A stretch of DNA of 25,536 nt from JBMNSK01 sp050945155 (GCA_050945155.1 JBMNSK010000019.1:1-25536); one strand, 5' to 3'. Numbered from the stretch's first letter, positions 1 through 8,981 are shown. The notes: generated by a model from the sequence alone, not told the origin. Made by a program: numbers and translations.

Positions 1-188
1 TGGGCAGCGGTCTTTCCAGCGCCATAGATAACTTCAGAGAAACCCTGTCTGATGTGACGGTGGTGGTCAACCTTGGCATAGTCTAAATCTGAAAACGGAG
101 CGGCCTTCAGTTTACGAACAGCGTCATCCGTATTCATTTGTCCCGCCGCAACGGCTTCTAGTACTCGTCTCAGTTCTTCTTCACTCAT
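1..188 (-). CDS. larB: LarB-like pyridinium-3,5-biscarboxylate mononucleotide synthase, N-terminal part
   Basis: The first 62 codons of a gene run off the left edge. The translation starts MSEEELRRVLEAVAAG and continues with KVDHHRHIRQGFSEVIYG and a GKT, which is the N-terminal pattern of LarB. In the family, LarB carboxylates nicotinic acid adenine dinucleotide in the first step of making the nickel-pincer cofactor of lactate racemase (LarA) and related enzymes; the PurE-like catalytic domain would lie outside the window. The ATG at 186-188 starts 16 bases after the stop of the aldo/keto reductase gene, so the two are probably cotranscribed. The ribosome site is weak and far (AGG about 14 bases upstream). 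Family recognition is good, but the rest of the gene is unseen. Confidence 0.82.
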   Translation of the reverse strand, partial: MSEEELRRVLEAVAAGQMNTDDAVRKLKAAPFSDLDYAKVDHHRHIRQGFSEVIYGAGKTAA

Positions 189-204
189 CGTCTTCGCTAT
201 AACC

Positions 205-1329
205 TTAGTCAAATAACTTGGATGCGCGCTCCAGGTTTTTAATGATGTCTATGTGCTGAGGACACACGTTCTCACAAGTTTTACAAGCGATACAGGCCGA
301 AGCAGGATTGCCCTCGAGTGCGTTCCAGTTATAGTTTTCCTGCGCCCGATACTTATCATTGTAGATAGATACGATATTGAGTGAAGTCATGATAGTTGGA
401 ATTCGTATATTCTGCGGACAGGAGTCAAGGCAGTAATTGCATGCCGTACAGGGAATGGTACCCATATTGTTCAGAATTTGTCGCACGTGGTCGATGGCTT
501 TGTATTCGGTAAACGTAAGCGGCACACTTTCCTTCATAATCCGAACGTTTTCTTCAACCTGCTTAAGATTTGACATACCCGAAAGGACCCGGGTGACACC
601 AGGCAAAGATCCCGCAAAACGAAGCGCCCAAGAAGCAAGGGGCGCATTCCTGTCAGAGGCACGAAGGACTTTTTTTGCCTGTTCGGGCAGGCGCACCAAA
701 GACCCACCTTTAACAGGCTCCATCACCACAACGTCTAGGTCATAGGATTGCGCTAATTCATAACACTTACGGGACTCAATGTCGTCCGACTCCCAGTCAG
801 CGTAATTTATCTGCAATTGCACAAAGTCTACTTCCGGATGTTTAGCAAGCAGTTCATCGAGAGCTGATGCTTTGTCGTGAAAAGAAAAACCGATGTTGCG
901 CAGTTTTCCCTTGCGCTTCTTGTCGCTCATCATGTCCCAAAACCCAAAGTCTTCGTAGAGCTTTGTGCGATCTTCGCCAAGATTATGAAGTAAGAAATAA
1001 TCAATATAAGAAAGACCCAGGGTTTCAAGCGAAGTCTCAAGCATCGCTGCCCCATCAGATGGACGCTCGGCGAGCCAAATAGGTACCTTCGTCGCTATCT
1101 CATAGGATTCGCGAGGATAGCGTTCAATAACACTTTTCCGCAAAGCCTCTTCCGAACGAGTGCTGTGATAACTCCGCGCGGTATCAAAGTAGCTAAAACC
1201 TGCACCGATAAAGGTATCGACCATGGCATAGAGTTCTTTGTAATCAAAAGAAGTATTGTCATTGGCATCAAGCAAAGGCAGTCGCATAAAACCAAAACCG
1301 AGTTCGGCAAGCTTTGATCGAGTCTGCAT
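205..1329 (-). CDS. Aldo/keto reductase with C-terminal 2x[4Fe-4S] ferredoxin domain
   Basis: A 374-residue NADPH-type oxidoreductase of the aldo/keto reductase superfamily with an added iron-sulfur domain. The catalytic tetrad is visible as D49 (in FDTARSYH), Y54, K81 (ATKVP) and H115 (FLLHN). At the C-terminus two CxxCxxCxxxCP motifs lie at residues 294-305 and 346-357, each able to bind one [4Fe-4S] cluster, so electrons may come from or go to a low-potential carrier. This fused architecture is common in anaerobes and its physiological substrate is generally unknown. The ATG at 1327-1329 follows AGAGG at 5 bases. It lies 182 bases after ychF and 16 before larB. That region holds an imperfect hairpin overlapping the ychF stop but no clear terminator. 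Confidence 0.9.
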   Translation of the reverse strand: MQTRSKLAELGFGFMRLPLLDANDNTSFDYKELYAMVDTFIGAGFSYFDTARSYHSTRSEEALRKSVIERYPRESYEIATKVPIWLAERPSDGAAMLETSLETLGLSYIDYFLLHNLGEDRTKLYEDFGFWDMMSDKKRKGKLRNIGFSFHDKASALDELLAKHPEVDFVQLQINYADWESDDIESRKCYELAQSYDLDVVVMEPVKGGSLVRLPEQAKKVLRASDRNAPLASWALRFAGSLPGVTRVLSGMSNLKQVEENVRIMKESVPLTFTEYKAIDHVRQILNNMGTIPCTACNYCLDSCPQNIRIPTIMTSLNIVSIYNDKYRAQENYNWNALEGNPASACIACKTCENVCPQHIDIIKNLERASKLFD

Positions 1330-1511
1330 GAAAACCTCTTTTCAAATCAGGTGAACCAAGCGCAGAACGGAGCAGGTTCAGCATAGTATGCGCGGCGTAT
1401 ATGGGAGAAATTATCTCACATCCACGCCTCATCACGCGCAGTCAATCTGCAAAGACGTAGATGCATAAGATGCTTCCTAGACAGAAATGATTAAGAAGAA
1501 TCCTTAGGTGT

Positions 1512-2576
1512 CTAGACGTTGAACTTGAAGTGCATGACGTCGCCGTCTTGTACTACGTAGTCCTTACCTTCCTGACGCAGCTTTCCTGCGGCTCGGCACC
1601 CTGCCTCACCACCAAGGGAGACGTAGTCTTCAAAGGAAGCTGTTTCTGCCTTAATGAAACCGCGTTCAAAATCGGTGTGGATAACCCCTGCTGCTTGAGG
1701 AGCCTTTGCACCAATAGGAATGGTCCACGCACGAGTTTCCTTTTCTCCACTTGTGAAGTAAGACTGCAGTCCTAACAGACGGTAGGCTGCACGTGCAAGA
1801 CGGGCAAGACCGCTTTCTTCAAGCCCGAGCGTTTCGAGATATTCCTTCGCCTCTGCAGGGTCAAGGTCCGCCAAGTCAGCTTCCACCTGTGCGCAAATAG
1901 GAATAGGTTTACACCCATCTATTTCAGGAAGATCCGCTGTTACCTGATCTTCGTCCACATTGGCGATATAGAGCATCGACTTCATGGTAAGGAGGTGCAA
2001 GTCATATACATGGTCTCGTTCCTCATCACTTAAATCTAACGAAGCCGCACGGTTGCCATCGTTTAATGCATTACGTACTTTCAGAACGGTTTCAAGTTTT
2101 GCCGCATGCGCTTTGTCACGCTTTGCATCTTTTTCAAGTCGTGGAATAGCTTTTTCAATGGTTGCGATATCAGCCAGGATGAGTTCTGTCTTGATGGTCT
2201 CAACGTCACTTTGTGGGTCAACCTTGCCAGCAACGTGCACCACATCGTCGTCGGTAAAATAACGAACTACCTCACAAATAGCATCAGTCTCACGAATATT
2301 GGCAAGAAACTGGTTACCTAATCCTTCTCCTTGAGAAGCTCCGGCGACAAGGCCTGCAATATCGACGAATTCAACCGTTGCCGGCACTATCCTCGCCGGA
2401 TGATCAATTTCTGCAAGTTGGTCAAGACGGGTGTCTGGAACGGGAACAACGCCAACATTTGGGTCAATGGTGGCAAAAGGATAATTCGCTGCAAGACCAC
2501 CCTTCTTCGTAAGCGCCGTAAAAAGCGTGGACTTGCCTACATTAGGTAAACCAACGATACCAATCGATAATGACAT
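1512..2576 (-). CDS. ychF: Redox-regulated P-loop ATPase YchF (Obg family)
   Basis: A 354-residue Obg-like P-loop protein. YchF proteins bind ATP in preference to GTP, associate with ribosomes and affect stress responses and translation. The P-loop GLPNVGKS is at residues 9-16, a switch-like DPNVGVVPVPD follows, and the canonical NKxD is replaced by NVDE, the change that underlies ATP preference in this subfamily. The coiled-coil insert is in the middle and a TGS domain ends the protein (LGGEAGCRAAGKLRQEGKDY, then DGDVMHFKFNV). I placed the start at ATG 2576 because GGAAGGAAG lies just upstream and homologues begin at MxLxxGIVGLPNVGKS; an upstream in-frame ATG would add 11 atypical residues. 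Length matches the family (about 360). Confidence 0.95.
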   Translation of the reverse strand: MSLSIGIVGLPNVGKSTLFTALTKKGGLAANYPFATIDPNVGVVPVPDTRLDQLAEIDHPARIVPATVEFVDIAGLVAGASQGEGLGNQFLANIRETDAICEVVRYFTDDDVVHVAGKVDPQSDVETIKTELILADIATIEKAIPRLEKDAKRDKAHAAKLETVLKVRNALNDGNRAASLDLSDEERDHVYDLHLLTMKSMLYIANVDEDQVTADLPEIDGCKPIPICAQVEADLADLDPAEAKEYLETLGLEESGLARLARAAYRLLGLQSYFTSGEKETRAWTIPIGAKAPQAAGVIHTDFERGFIKAETASFEDYVSLGGEAGCRAAGKLRQEGKDYVVQDGDVMHFKFNV

Positions 2577-2644
2577 GAATCTTCCTTCCCAATTGAACCG
2601 TCTCATCATACCACGCCCTCTTTACCAATCTATGAGCCTGGCCA

Positions 2645-2682
2645 AGAAGAAAAATGGCCCGGTGTCCTAAGACGCCGGGCCA
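2645..2682 (-). terminator. Rho-independent terminator after the NSS symporter
   Basis: An 11-bp stem (GGCCCGG-GTC type with one G:U pair) and 4-base loop at 2656-2681. On the minus strand it is followed by ATTTTTCTTCTT. It lies 23 bases after the symporter stop and separates it from ychF. Confidence 0.88.
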
Positions 2683-2704
2683 CATGGATACAAAGAAATA
2701 GGTG

Positions 2705-4087
2705 CTAGAAACTGAATATGCCGAAAGTCGCGCCAACATAGGCAACAAGAATCACCACGATAAGTACAGGAGCGATGTACTTAATCATAACAGCCCATGC
2801 ATTTGCCAGCTTAAACTTGCTGGAAACGCGAATCTCATCAATAAGAACCTGCGGCTTAATAATCCAACCGACAAAGATGCAGGTGAGCAAAGCAACGATT
2901 GGCATCAAGACCGAGTTGGAGATGAAGTCAGCAAAGTCAAGAATGGTTGTTCCTTCGCCCAAAGGCTGGATAAAGGAAAGACCGTTGTACCCCGCATTGA
3001 TAATGATGCCAGCCACAAAAACAATTGCACCCGTCACAATAACGGATTTCTTGCGGCTCCAACCAGTACCGTCAGACACAATGGACGTGCAAGCCTCGGT
3101 CAGAGAAATTGCAGAGGTCAGTGCGGCGAATAATACAAGCAAGAAGAAAAGAAAACCGATGATATTCGCTACAGGACCCATGTTGTTGAATACCTCTGGG
3201 AGGATAACAAACATGAGGGAAGGACCGGAGTGCTCAGCAACAGCAGCACCAGAACCCATGGCTACGAATGCAGCAGGGACAATCATAAGGCCAGCGAAAA
3301 ACGAGATGCCTAAATCGAAACCAGCGATGCGGCCAGCACTTACCGTCAGGTCGGATTGCTTCTCAACGTAGCTGCCATAGGTAATCATGATTGCCATAGC
3401 AAGAGAAAGGCTGTAGAACATCTGCCCCAAAGCGCCGATAACAAGTTCAGGAGAAAACTTACTGAAGTCAGGAATGAGGTAGTATGCTGCGCCTTCAGCA
3501 GCACCCGGCATGGTCAGGGTAAAGATTGCAATGCCAATCGACATTACAACGAGAACCGGCATCATGACCAAGTTCGCCTTTTCAATACCGCCCTTAACAC
3601 CGAGAGCCACAATAACGAAAGCAATAAGCATAAAAATTGCCATAAAGATAAAACTAGATACCGGGCTTTCGATGAATGCGGTGAAGTATTCGCCACCATC
3701 AGCAAGCGTTCCTGCTGCGTTGGTGATATAGGCAGTCATGTACTTGGTGACCCAACCACCAATGATGCAGTAGTACGGGGTGATAATGAAAGGAACAAGG
3801 GTCGCAAGAATACCAATAAACTTGTACTTCTTGCCGAAGTGACTAAACGCTCCGATAACTGACTGACGGGTATGCCTACCCAAAGCAGTCTCTAAGAGCA
3901 GAAGAGAAATACCTACGGTAAAGACGAGAACAACATAGGTTATCAGAAAAGTTCCGCCACCGTATTTAGCTGCAAGATAAGGGAAACGCCAAAGGTTGCC
4001 CAGTCCAACTGCGGATGCGGCTGCCGCTAAAACAAAGGCCCACTTACTGGACCAAAGTGAACGTGCGGGCTTCGCCTCAGAAGCCAT
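2705..4087 (-). CDS. Sodium:solute symporter of the NSS family (LeuT/TnaT/MhsT-like)
   Basis: A 460-residue polytopic membrane protein that probably takes up an amino acid with sodium. The signature of transmembrane helix 1 is present at residues 26-36 (AVGLGNLWRFP) followed by KYGGG, which forms the unwound substrate and sodium site in LeuT. About 11-12 hydrophobic segments follow, as in bacterial NSS proteins of 440-510 residues, and the chain ends in a hydrophobic helix (VILVAYVGATFGIFSF). The substrate cannot be read from the sequence; bacterial members move leucine, tryptophan, tyrosine or other hydrophobic amino acids. The ATG at 4087 follows GGAGG at 7 bases. It appears monocistronic, with its own terminator and a 5' region of about 175 bases with direct repeats. 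Confidence 0.93.
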   Translation of the reverse strand: MASEAKPARSLWSSKWAFVLAAAASAVGLGNLWRFPYLAAKYGGGTFLITYVVLVFTVGISLLLLETALGRHTRQSVIGAFSHFGKKYKFIGILATLVPFIITPYYCIIGGWVTKYMTAYITNAAGTLADGGEYFTAFIESPVSSFIFMAIFMLIAFVIVALGVKGGIEKANLVMMPVLVVMSIGIAIFTLTMPGAAEGAAYYLIPDFSKFSPELVIGALGQMFYSLSLAMAIMITYGSYVEKQSDLTVSAGRIAGFDLGISFFAGLMIVPAAFVAMGSGAAVAEHSGPSLMFVILPEVFNNMGPVANIIGFLFFLLVLFAALTSAISLTEACTSIVSDGTGWSRKKSVIVTGAIVFVAGIIINAGYNGLSFIQPLGEGTTILDFADFISNSVLMPIVALLTCIFVGWIIKPQVLIDEIRVSSKFKLANAWAVMIKYIAPVLIVVILVAYVGATFGIFSF

Positions 4088-4160
4088 ATCTTACCTCCGT
4101 CTAGGTTATGCGCCGCACTTGCCATGAGATACAAGCAGGCACCAATCAATGAATAAAACT

Positions 4161-4202
4161 AAACGCAAAGAATAGAAGAAAAAGTTAAGAAAACGCAAAG
4201 AA
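4161..4202. repeat. Pair of 12-bp direct repeats upstream of the NSS symporter
   Basis: AAACGCAAAGAA occurs at 4161-4172 and again at 4191-4202, exactly 30 bases apart (about three helical turns). They sit 70-115 bases upstream of the symporter start, within the gene-free stretch 4088-4264. On the minus strand the distal copy supplies TTGCGT, which with TATTCT after 18 bases could be a weak promoter. Nothing else recognisable is seen in 4088-4264. Confidence 0.5.
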
Positions 4203-4264
4203 AGTGCTTGTCAGCGCTCTAAGTGGCACCTAGAACAGGCGAATGGTAGACCTTTACTCACTTT

Positions 4265-4423
4265 TTATGCCAAGCGGGCTGTAACCACGGTGATAAGGTG
4301 CCCTGCTCGGTCTTCATACAGGGCAAGCTTGCCATCCCGGCTCTCGCACAGATGACGAAAGGTAGCTGGGGTCACCGCCGCTTCTTCAGAGAAATTCTTC
4401 CCGTCACCGCTTCCTTGCAACAC
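4265..4423 (-). CDS. Possible small protein downstream of truA, unknown function
   Basis: An open frame of up to 52 codons from a GTG at 4421-4423 to TAA at 4265-4267. An alternative GTG further in would give about 36 residues (VTPATFRHLCESRDGK...). The C-terminal part, with CESRDGKLALYEDRAGHL, looks like a folded, protein-like sequence rather than noise, with balanced charges and hydrophobic spacing. It starts 37 bases after the truA stop on the same strand. There is no ATG and no strong ribosome site, so it could also be a pseudogene remnant of a somewhat longer small protein. Function is not recognised. Confidence 0.4.
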   Translation of the reverse strand: MLQGSGDGKNFSEEAAVTPATFRHLCESRDGKLALYEDRAGHLITVVTARLA

Positions 4424-4460
4424 GTTCTTATTTTGGTAATGAGTGCTCAGTTTGTACCAC

Positions 4461-5381
4461 CTAATAGATAACTTGCCAAAACATGAGACCCTTTGCAGGA
4501 GCGGTCTCTCCGGCGGCCTGTCGGTCACACGCTTCAAGAACTTCCTGCATCCATTCAGGGCTTCGCTTCCCTCTTCCCACTAAGACTAGTGAGCCAACGA
4601 CGGTACGCACCATGGAGTGAAGAAACGCATTGCCTACAATGCGGATTGACAAAACGCGTTCCCCCAAAATTTGGTCATGCATAAACGATATGAGCTCAAT
4701 ATTGCGCACCGTATTTTTTCCCTCTGCCGAAGCGGTGACGCAAAAACTCTTGAAGTCATGCTCCCCCACTAAATAGGTAGAAGCTTCCCGCATTGCCTCT
4801 AGGTTCAAAGGTTGAGGAACATGCCATGAAAAGTCACGCATGATAATGGGTGGGTTGGGATGCGGATAGATGTAATAGCGATATTCACGTGATTGCGCGT
4901 CAAAACGCGCTGAGAACCCAAGCTTTTTCTCTTTGATATCCCGAACAACGATGGCAGGGTGCGTCATCGAGTTCACGGACCGGGCCAGGCTTTCGAGAGT
5001 ACGGCTTTCCCATTCGTCTTCTGTGAGGTGAAAGCTCACGACCTGACCGAAGGCGTGCACGCCTGCATCGGTTCTTCCCGCACAGGTAACGCCGATAATG
5101 CGACGGTAGATAATCTTTAACGCATATTCAATTTCACCTTGAACAGTTTGCTGTCCTTGTTGGCGCGCAAAGCCCGCGAAGGGAGCGCCATTATAGGCGA
5201 CAGTCATGGCCACTGAATGGGCCGGCTGAAATGCAGTGTGGGTAGAATCGAGAGAAGAGAGACCATCTGGCTCAAACTTCAGGTTGCGGGGGTGGGTGTG
5301 GTAATAGGACGTAGGTGCCGCATTTTCTTCGGCCCTACGTCTCTCAATATCTGCATTGTTTTGGCTGGAATCTAAGCCCAT
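4461..5381 (-). CDS. truA: tRNA pseudouridine synthase A
   Basis: TruA converts U38-U40 in tRNA anticodon arms to pseudouridine. The catalytic aspartate is D105 in CAGRTDAGVHAFGQVVSF, and the N-terminal RNA-binding strand appears as VAMTVAYNGAPFAGF at 58-71. Length is 306 residues against about 245-265 usual: there is a polar N-terminal extension of about 55 residues before the conserved core. I keep the start at ATG 5381 because GGAAGG lies 5 bases upstream and the gene overlaps the end of dnaE by 10 bases, which suggests translational coupling. A shorter product from an internal start would need a non-ATG codon before SVAMTVAY. The core assignment is firm. Confidence 0.93.
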   Translation of the reverse strand: MGLDSSQNNADIERRRAEENAAPTSYYHTHPRNLKFEPDGLSSLDSTHTAFQPAHSVAMTVAYNGAPFAGFARQQGQQTVQGEIEYALKIIYRRIIGVTCAGRTDAGVHAFGQVVSFHLTEDEWESRTLESLARSVNSMTHPAIVVRDIKEKKLGFSARFDAQSREYRYYIYPHPNPPIIMRDFSWHVPQPLNLEAMREASTYLVGEHDFKSFCVTASAEGKNTVRNIELISFMHDQILGERVLSIRIVGNAFLHSMVRTVVGSLVLVGRGKRSPEWMQEVLEACDRQAAGETAPAKGLMFWQVIY

Positions 5382-8300
5382 ACCGGCCTTCCAAAAAGTT
5401 CCTGCAGTTCAGATAGCATAATACCATTAGTCGCATCTACCGATACAGGCAAGTCAGCTCTAAACTTACGGCCGTCACTTTGCTCTACATAAAGAACAAC
5501 GTGCGCATGTCCTGGATACGATTTCAGGATGCGGTTTAGACGCTGGCTTGTTGTTTGGTTAAAGTCATTCGACTGGACCTTAATAGCAAGTTGTGTGGGC
5601 GTCTCGTCTTCCTCACTTAGTTCGAGCTCTTCAACTTCATAGGCAATAATCTGGTTGCCTCGGTCGCCGTGCTCGAACTTACCTTTTAACTTAACAATAG
5701 CGTCTTCATGGATAGCTGAAGCAAACTGGTCATATTGGAAACAGATGCTCGGGCAACTTCCCGTAGTGTCCTCAAGGATGAAGGTCGCCATGCGAGTTCC
5801 ACGCTTGGTAAGTTTGGTTTCAACGTTGGTAACCATGCCCACGAAGTTAGCATTGCGTATGTCGGTTTCGCGGTCTGAGAGGTCACCCATGTTGTACTTG
5901 GTCATCCGAGCAACCATGCCCTCGTAAGGACGCAGTGGATGATCCGAAACATAAATATTCATAATCTCTTTTTCAAATGTTAAAAGCTGGCGCTTGGGCC
6001 ATTCGATGCCATCCGGAGGAGGAACTTCTTCAGAAAAGCCTGAGTCGGGATCATCGGCGAGCATGTCAAACATGCTGACCTGTCCGCTGTCGCGGTCTTT
6101 TTGCCGCTGCGAAGCGCTCTCTAATAGCGGCGTTTCATCGAGGAAGTAGATGAGCTGCTTGCGGGTATACCCTGTTGAGTCGAAGGCTCCACCCTTAATA
6201 AGTGCTTCGAGCGTTTTGCGGTTATAGCACTTTGAGTCAACACGCCATACAAAGTCATGGAGCGAAGTAAACTTTCCGTTCTTTTCGCGCTCTTCGATAA
6301 TCATCTCGGCAACATTGCGGCCCACACCGCGCACACCAACCAAGCCAAAACGAATACCCTCTTTGACCGGAGTAAACTCGGTCATCGATGAGTTGATATC
6401 GGGCGGCAGAACCGGGATGCCAGAATTGTTGCAGCTCGCGATATAGCGCACGAGGCGGTCATTTTTATTCATGTAACTCGACAGCACCGCAGCCATATAT
6501 TCGTGCGGATAGTGAGCCTTTAGGTAGGCAGTTCTCATGACGATGATGGCATAGGCAGCAGAATGGCTTTTGTTGAAAGCATACTTCGCGAATTTCTCAG
6601 CATCTGCCCAGATCTGCTTTGCTACTTCAAGAGAAAAGCCGTTCTCGACAGCACCCTCATTCCAGTCCTGCTGGAGTTGGCGCATGATCTCGATTTTCTT
6701 TTTGCCCATAGCCTTGCGCAGCTTGTCAGCTTTGCCAGCAGAGAACCCGCACATGCGCATAGATATCTGCATGATCTGCTCTTGGTAGACCATCGTGCCG
6801 TAGGTTTCTTCCAGTATGGGACGCAAACGGTCATCGTAGTAGTGAATTGCTGTCGTGCCATTTGCGACCTTGATATAGTCATCGACCATGCCGGATTCCA
6901 ATGGACCCGGACGATTCAGTGCAATCGAAGCGACAATATCGGAGAACTTATGGGGAGGAAGACGCGAGAAAAGGCTCACGTAGAGCGCGCCTTCAACCTG
7001 AAAAAGTCCATCCATATTTCCTTCGCGCATAAGCCTAAAAGCCTCAGGATCATCAATAGGAATTTCTTCGGGAACAATCTCTTTGCCGGTCGTTGCTTTG
7101 ATATTGCGACAGGCTCGGCTGATAACGCCTAGGGTTCGCAGCCCTAAAAAGTCCATCTTAAGAAGGCCAAGTTCAGGGGTGTAGTGCCCGTCGTACTGCG
7201 TAATGATAATATCGCCTTTGGTATCGCGCTTTACCGGCACATGGTCTGACATAGGGTCGCGACAGATGATGGTTGCACAAGCATGCACACCCTCACCGCG
7301 GATGTGTCCTTCAATCGAAAGCGCTGCATCGATGACCGCTCTGACATCTTCTTCGCTTTCGTATGCTTCCTTTAAATCTGGGTTTTTCTCAAGCGCATCA
7401 TTGATGGTAATGCCCAACTCATTGCCAATCATCTTGGCAATGCGGTCGCCGACACTGTAGGGATAGTCCAAAACGCGCGCTGCATCACGAACAGCATTTT
7501 TTGCCTGCAAGGTGCCGAAAGTAATAACGCCTGTGATATGGTCTTCACCGTAGACGTCTTTGATATGCTCAATAACCTCATCGCGGCGCTCATCTTCAAA
7601 GTCAACATCAATATCGGGCATTTCGGTTCGCTCAGGGGATAGGAAACGTTCAAAGAGCAAACCGTTGGAGAGAGGATCAAGATCGGTAATACCAAGTGCA
7701 TAGGAAACTAATGAACCAGCAGCTGACCCCCGCCCCGGACCGACACCAATGCCTTGGCTTCGTGCCCAGCCAATGTATTCCTGAACAATAAGGAAGTACG
7801 CAGGAAACCCTTTTTGGATGATGATTCCAGCTTCGTATTCGTAGCGCTCCCAAACCTCTTTCGGTACGGGGTCGCCGTATCGCTTTACCAGACCCTCTTC
7901 GCAGCACTTACGAAAATATGATTCTTCCGTTTCTCCTTCGGGCAGAGGGAACCGCGGTAGGATGCTATCGCGCTCGAGCTCGACATTACACTTCTCTGCA
8001 ATTTCCACGGTGTTATCGCACGCCTCAGGAAAATCGCTTAAAGCTTCACGCATCTCCTCTTCGGTTTTCATATAGAACTGATCATTGGGAAAGCGCATAC
8101 GATTCGGGTCGTTAATCGAAGAAGCCATGCCAATGCAAAGCATAATGTCTTGGGCACGAGCGTCCTCCTGCACAAGGTAGTGAAAGTCATTTGTTGCAAC
8201 CGTCTTAAGCCCACACACCGAAGCGAGTTTTGCGAGTTTGAAATTTAATTCGGTCTGCGTTGAACCAGAATCCGTCGTAATGCCCTGGTTTTGTAGTTCA

Positions 8301-8827
8301 ATGTAAAAATCGCCTTTATCAAAACAAGCGGCAAGCTTTTTAGCCCAGTTCACTGCCTCATCAAACTGATTCTGGTCCAAAAGCTTCGGAATGATACCCG
8401 CAACACACGCAGAAGTCGCAATAATGCCATGCCCATATTTTTGCAGCATGGAATAGGTGATGCGTGGCTTGTAGTAAAAGTTATCAACGTGAGATTCGCT
8501 CACTAGCTTAATGAGGTTGTGGTAACCCTCATTCGTTTTCGCGATGAGTAGAATGTGGTAGAGCCGCGGACGTACATCACGGCGAAGCTCTTCATCAGTT
8601 GTGAAATAGCCTTCGCACCCGTAGAGCGGCTTCACCTTTTTACCGGTCTCCTTCTCTACCGCTATACATGCATCACAAAGCTCAGGAACGCCAGACATGA
8701 CTCCGTGGTCTGTAATAGCCACTGCCGGCATACCGAGGTCTGCTGCGCGCCTGACCATATCTTTTACATGGGTTAATCCGTCAAGGAGTGAGTACTCTGT
8801 ATGGTTGTGCAAATGAACGAAGGCCAA
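5372..8827 (-). CDS. dnaE: DNA polymerase III subunit alpha (DnaE)
   Basis: A 1151-residue replicative polymerase. The N-terminal PHP domain begins with HLHNHTEYSLLDG (residues 5-17) and DHGVMSG. The C-family polymerase core has GVGPGRGSAAGS (361-372), the catalytic PDIDVDF (404-410) and the third catalytic aspartate D559 in KMDFLGLRTLG. A finger/tau-binding region and an OB fold follow (about residues 1000-1070, FVGMVTNVETKLTKRGTRMATF). No proofreading exonuclease is inserted, so this is the DnaE and not the PolC type. The start is a TTG at 8825-8827, supported by AGAGG 8 bases upstream and by the family N-terminus directly after it. The 3' end overlaps truA. Confidence 0.97.
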   Translation of the reverse strand: MAFVHLHNHTEYSLLDGLTHVKDMVRRAADLGMPAVAITDHGVMSGVPELCDACIAVEKETGKKVKPLYGCEGYFTTDEELRRDVRPRLYHILLIAKTNEGYHNLIKLVSESHVDNFYYKPRITYSMLQKYGHGIIATSACVAGIIPKLLDQNQFDEAVNWAKKLAACFDKGDFYIELQNQGITTDSGSTQTELNFKLAKLASVCGLKTVATNDFHYLVQEDARAQDIMLCIGMASSINDPNRMRFPNDQFYMKTEEEMREALSDFPEACDNTVEIAEKCNVELERDSILPRFPLPEGETEESYFRKCCEEGLVKRYGDPVPKEVWERYEYEAGIIIQKGFPAYFLIVQEYIGWARSQGIGVGPGRGSAAGSLVSYALGITDLDPLSNGLLFERFLSPERTEMPDIDVDFEDERRDEVIEHIKDVYGEDHITGVITFGTLQAKNAVRDAARVLDYPYSVGDRIAKMIGNELGITINDALEKNPDLKEAYESEEDVRAVIDAALSIEGHIRGEGVHACATIICRDPMSDHVPVKRDTKGDIIITQYDGHYTPELGLLKMDFLGLRTLGVISRACRNIKATTGKEIVPEEIPIDDPEAFRLMREGNMDGLFQVEGALYVSLFSRLPPHKFSDIVASIALNRPGPLESGMVDDYIKVANGTTAIHYYDDRLRPILEETYGTMVYQEQIMQISMRMCGFSAGKADKLRKAMGKKKIEIMRQLQQDWNEGAVENGFSLEVAKQIWADAEKFAKYAFNKSHSAAYAIIVMRTAYLKAHYPHEYMAAVLSSYMNKNDRLVRYIASCNNSGIPVLPPDINSSMTEFTPVKEGIRFGLVGVRGVGRNVAEMIIEEREKNGKFTSLHDFVWRVDSKCYNRKTLEALIKGGAFDSTGYTRKQLIYFLDETPLLESASQRQKDRDSGQVSMFDMLADDPDSGFSEEVPPPDGIEWPKRQLLTFEKEIMNIYVSDHPLRPYEGMVARMTKYNMGDLSDRETDIRNANFVGMVTNVETKLTKRGTRMATFILEDTTGSCPSICFQYDQFASAIHEDAIVKLKGKFEHGDRGNQIIAYEVEELELSEEDETPTQLAIKVQSNDFNQTTSQRLNRILKSYPGHAHVVLYVEQSDGRKFRADLPVSVDATNGIMLSELQELFGRPVWA

Positions 8828-8902
8828 ACTTATTACCTCTTACATGCGCTTCTTATGCCTTACATGTCTTTTGTGGATAGGGATATCCGTGACTTTTTAG
8901 CT

Positions 8903-8911
8903 ATCATACCA
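8903..8911 (-). promoter_or_regulatory. Likely extended -10 promoter of dnaE
   Basis: On the minus strand TGGTATGAT forms an extended -10 (TGnTATGAT) about 75 bases upstream of the dnaE start. The -35 match about 16 bases further up is poor. The stretch 8828-9175 contains no gene; besides this site it holds the tandem repeats and the atp terminator. Confidence 0.5.
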
Positions 8912-8981
8912 AGACTCGCCTAAAACGGAAGGGAGAATGGTGAAAGCGTTGCCTCTCCACCACAGAAGAAAATTCTTTGAA

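Noticed and set aside
1477..1515. Terminator for ychF from a 7-bp inverted repeat CTAGACA/TGTCTAG
   Set aside because: The loop is 25 bases, the stem is short and overlaps the stop codon, and no U tract follows on the minus strand.
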